A stretch of 7,360 nt of DNA from Gemmatimonadota bacterium. GTDB lineage: Bacteria > Gemmatimonadota > Gemmatimonadetes > Longimicrobiales > Longimicrobiaceae. Location: the NCBI GenBank assembly GCA_019348475.1, contig JAHWJJ010000226.1:1-7360 (forward strand). The letters run 5' to 3'. Under the pieces are notes generated by a model. The model made no database searches and was not told the origin of the DNA. It saw only the letters and a list, made by a program, of their open reading frames with translations. Below, one piece after another: positions 5,472 through 7,360 of this stretch. The translations under genes and the position numbers were made by a program. Position 1 is the first letter of the stretch. Each line of letters starts with the position of its first letter.

Positions 5472-7360
5472 CAGTCCAGGGCCTCCGTCCCATTCATCAG
5501 CGCGTTCCGCAGACGCGTCGTCAGCGAGTCCACGGCCGCGGCCGCCTGCGCGCGCGCCTGCGCCCGGGGTACGCCGCTGGCCAGTGCGGCCTCGTACGCA
5601 TCCGCGATTCTGGCCAGGCGCGTCGCCACCCGGCGGGTGTAGTTGGGGTGGGATGTGAAGTGCAGGCTCGCGTTGGCCCACGCCGGGTACGCGGCGGCCA
5701 ACTGCGGGTTGGGCGGCAGCATCACCCCGTTGCGCGCGCCGTCCTCGAAGCCGAAGCCCACCTCGTCCAGGAAGCTGCGCAGGCGCTGGTTGCTGCGCAG
5801 CTCGCGCGGGACGATATGGTGCGCGTTGAAGTTGGCGGGCTGCCCGGTCGGGATGCCCCGCCGCAGCTGGGCGGTGCTCTCCCGGTTCATCAGGTACCGG
5901 CGGATGTCCTCGCGCGTACCGCGGCCGAACTGCTGGTACAGCGACCTGCGCGCGCTGGGCGAGAGGTTCCGGAGCTCGGCCACGGCCTGGCTGGGCGCGG
6001 TGTCGACGCCCACCAGGTAGCCGCGGCGCCGGCCCACCTGGTAGACATCGCCCACCTCGGGACGCCCCCCGGTCGTCGGCAGGTTCTGCAGGCTGCCGTC
6101 GGCCAGCAGAATCCACGGGTTGATGTAGCCGTACAGGCGGATGCGCCGCCCCTCGAGGCGCAGCTTGAAGCGGCGGAAGCGGACGCGGTCGAACAGCCGG
6201 CGTGCCAGGTCGTCCAGCGAGCGGACGCCGCGTTCGAAGCCGGCGCGCACGCCGCGCATCACGATGCGGCCGCGGCGCATGGTCACGCCCGCCACCACGC
6301 GCGCGGCACGGCCCGGGTTGCGGATGGTGCGCCCGGCGGCGCGGACGATCTGACCGCCGGAGCGGCGCAGCGTGGTGAGCGACGCGCGGGTGGCGGCCAC
6401 CGTGGCGCGCATGGTCGCGCGGGCGCCCTCGCGCACCGCCTTCAGGATCGCGCCCAGGTCGAAGATGAGCGCGAAGATCAGATCGATGGCGCCGATCGCC
6501 AGGCCCCGCGCCAGGCTCCTTGCCGCGGCGGCGATCTGTCCCACCCAGCCCTGCGTCAGGTACTCGCCGATCCACAGCGCCACCCGCGCCAGCGCCACCC
6601 CCACCATCACCACCGTCAGCAGCTGCATCAGCGCCGGGAGCGCCGCCAGCACCGCGCCGCCGCTCAGGATGTTGGCGACGATGAAGGCGGCCAGCCCCAG
6701 CACCACCGCGCCCAGCAGCCAGGGCCAGTTGCACGAGAACCACTGGCCGATCCCGTGCCGCATCTGGTGCAGCAGGTAGCGCGCGCGCTGGCCGGCGGTG
6801 AACGGGCCGTAGACGCGGTCGGCTTCGGGAACGGCGGCCTGGGTTGCGGGCTCGCCGCTCTTTTCGCGGGCACACCCGCCCTCCACGGGGCGCGACATGA
6901 GCTGCTGAAGCTGCGCCTCCGGGTCCGCCGGCAAGGCATCCGCCGCGGGCTCCGCCGCGCCGGGCGCGGCCGCCGCCTCCGCCGGCGCGGTCTGGGCGCC
7001 CGGCGGCTCGGATCCGGGCGTTCCCGGCGCGGGGGCAGGGACGGGTCCGGGCGCGGCGGTGTCCGCCGTCGACGTCTCCTCCGCCGCCATCGCCGCGTCC
7101 GCCTGGACGGCCGCCATGGTGCGCGACGGGTCCGTGGCGTTGCCGAACTCCACCTCATCGCCATCGGCAAGGTTCAGCGACGCCACGAACGCGGGGTCCA
7201 GGTTCAGCGGCGCCACCTGATCCACCTCCACCTGGTCCGCCGTCACCGGCGCCGCGGTCAGCGCGGAGGGTGCGGGCGCCGGGAGGGCGGGTGCAGGCGG
7301 CCTGGCGGCGGGCGCGGCCGCGGGGGCGACCAGGACGGCGGAGGGCGCGGGGCCCGCCGT
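5471..7360 (-). CDS. eCIS-associated polymorphic toxin with hydrophobic module and C-terminal AHH nuclease domain, N-terminus outside window
   Basis: Likely an injected or loaded effector whose C-terminal domain cuts nucleic acid. The frame is open to position 7360 and the upstream codons give Pro/Ala-rich sequence, so the start lies beyond the window. A GTG at 7246 is possible but lacks a ribosome binding site. Residues are numbered from that GTG. Residues 1-140 are mostly disordered linker. YGPFTAGQRARYLLHQMRHG (146-165) leads into a hydrophobic module with segments near 173-193, 196-222 and 246-270, a layout I recall from other eCIS-linked toxins. Residues 277-370 are strongly Arg-rich. 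FNAHHIVP (473-480) with H476 and H477, then NGVMLP (506-511) and HFTSHPNYTRRV (529-540) with H529 and H533, define an AHH nuclease of the HNH/Endo VII superfamily. The N-terminus may carry the DUF4157 metallopeptidase-like domain common in eCIS cargo; this is inference. It is translationally coupled to the immunity gene. Confidence 0.88.
   Translation of the reverse strand, partial: TAGPAPSAVLVAPAAAPAARPPAPALPAPAPSALTAAPVTADQVEVDQVAPLNLDPAFVASLNLADGDEVEFGNATDPSRTMAAVQADAAMAAEETSTADTAAPGPVPAPAPGTPGSEPPGAQTAPAEAAAAPGAAEPAADALPADPEAQLQQLMSRPVEGGCAREKSGEPATQAAVPEADRVYGPFTAGQRARYLLHQMRHGIGQWFSCNWPWLLGAVVLGLAAFIVANILSGGAVLAALPALMQLLTVVMVGVALARVALWIGEYLTQGWVGQIAAAARSLARGLAIGAIDLIFALIFDLGAILKAVREGARATMRATVAATRASLTTLRRSGGQIVRAAGRTIRNPGRAARVVAGVTMRRGRIVMRGVRAGFERGVRSLDDLARRLFDRVRFRRFKLRLEGRRIRLYGYINPWILLADGSLQNLPTTGGRPEVGDVYQVGRRRGYLVGVDTAPSQAVAELRNLSPSARRSLYQQFGRGTREDIRRYLMNRESTAQLRRGIPTGQPANFNAHHIVPRELRSNQRLRSFLDEVGFGFEDGARNGVMLPPNPQLAAAYPAWANASLHFTSHPNYTRRVATRLARIADAYEAALASGVPRAQARAQAAAAVDSLTTRLRNALMNGTEALD

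Noticed and set aside
1..5473. Type VI secretion system or intact contractile phage
   Set aside because: Cis7-like and LysM-like genes with a J-like protein of the eCIS type and no TssJLM, capsid, terminase or portal genes in view favour eCIS. The window shows only part of the locus, so a phage origin is not strictly excluded.
5472..6875. N-terminal extension of the immunity frame across the toxin gene
   Set aside because: The frame is open upstream, but the product is Arg/Gly/Pro-rich shadow sequence of the toxin; family similarity begins only at the ATG at 5471, which overlaps the toxin stop.

Overview
The window is a compact, entirely minus-strand block of contractile injection system genes (extracellular contractile injection system, eCIS; phage-tail-like, Afp/PVC/MAC family) from a very GC-rich bacterium. 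Read 7360 to 1, the order is: a large toxin running in from beyond the window edge, its putative immunity protein, a tube-initiator protein (Cis7/Afp7-like), a small LysM-like protein, a gpD/gp27-like hub, a gp5/gpV-like OB-fold spike, a PAAR-like tip, a gp25-like wedge protein, and the N-terminal 413 residues of a baseplate-J-like protein (Cis11/Afp11-like) that runs off position 1. GC content and the tandem GTGCGAAA array at 1626-1665, which I recall as common between genes in Longimicrobium-type Gemmatimonadota, suggest that phylum; Myxococcota or Chloroflexota are not excluded.

Payload region (4896-7360): the toxin has a Pro/Ala-rich leader, a hydrophobic module with about three potential membrane segments, an Arg-rich stretch, and a C-terminal AHH nuclease domain of the HNH/Endo VII superfamily (A-H-H-I-V-P motif, NGV-LP, SHPNYT). 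Its stop codon shares one base with the start of a 191-residue protein resembling the MXAN_0049-type (Imm11/DUF1629) immunity family. The pair therefore looks like a nuclease with dedicated self-protection.

Structural region (1-4836): the tube initiator, LysM-like protein, hub, spike and tip would form the central axis of the baseplate, while gp25 and the J-like protein would form its wedges. Hub and spike are separate genes joined by an ATGA overlap, instead of the single VgrG-like fusion seen in Afp8/Pvc8. The LysM module is likewise a separate gene from the tube initiator. Gene junctions are tight (ATGA or TGATG overlaps, or gaps of 10-22 bases with clear ribosome binding sites), which indicates one operon. 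There are two exceptions: a 59-base gap at 4837-4895, and a 212-base gap at 1596-1807 holding the tandem repeat. Sheath, tube, tail-terminator, ATPase and tail-fibre genes are not in the window.

The main point of interest is an antibacterial-type toxin/immunity pair built into an eCIS operon, upstream of and co-directional with the baseplate genes. Two smaller points are a long low-complexity insert in the J-like protein and the repeat array inside the operon.
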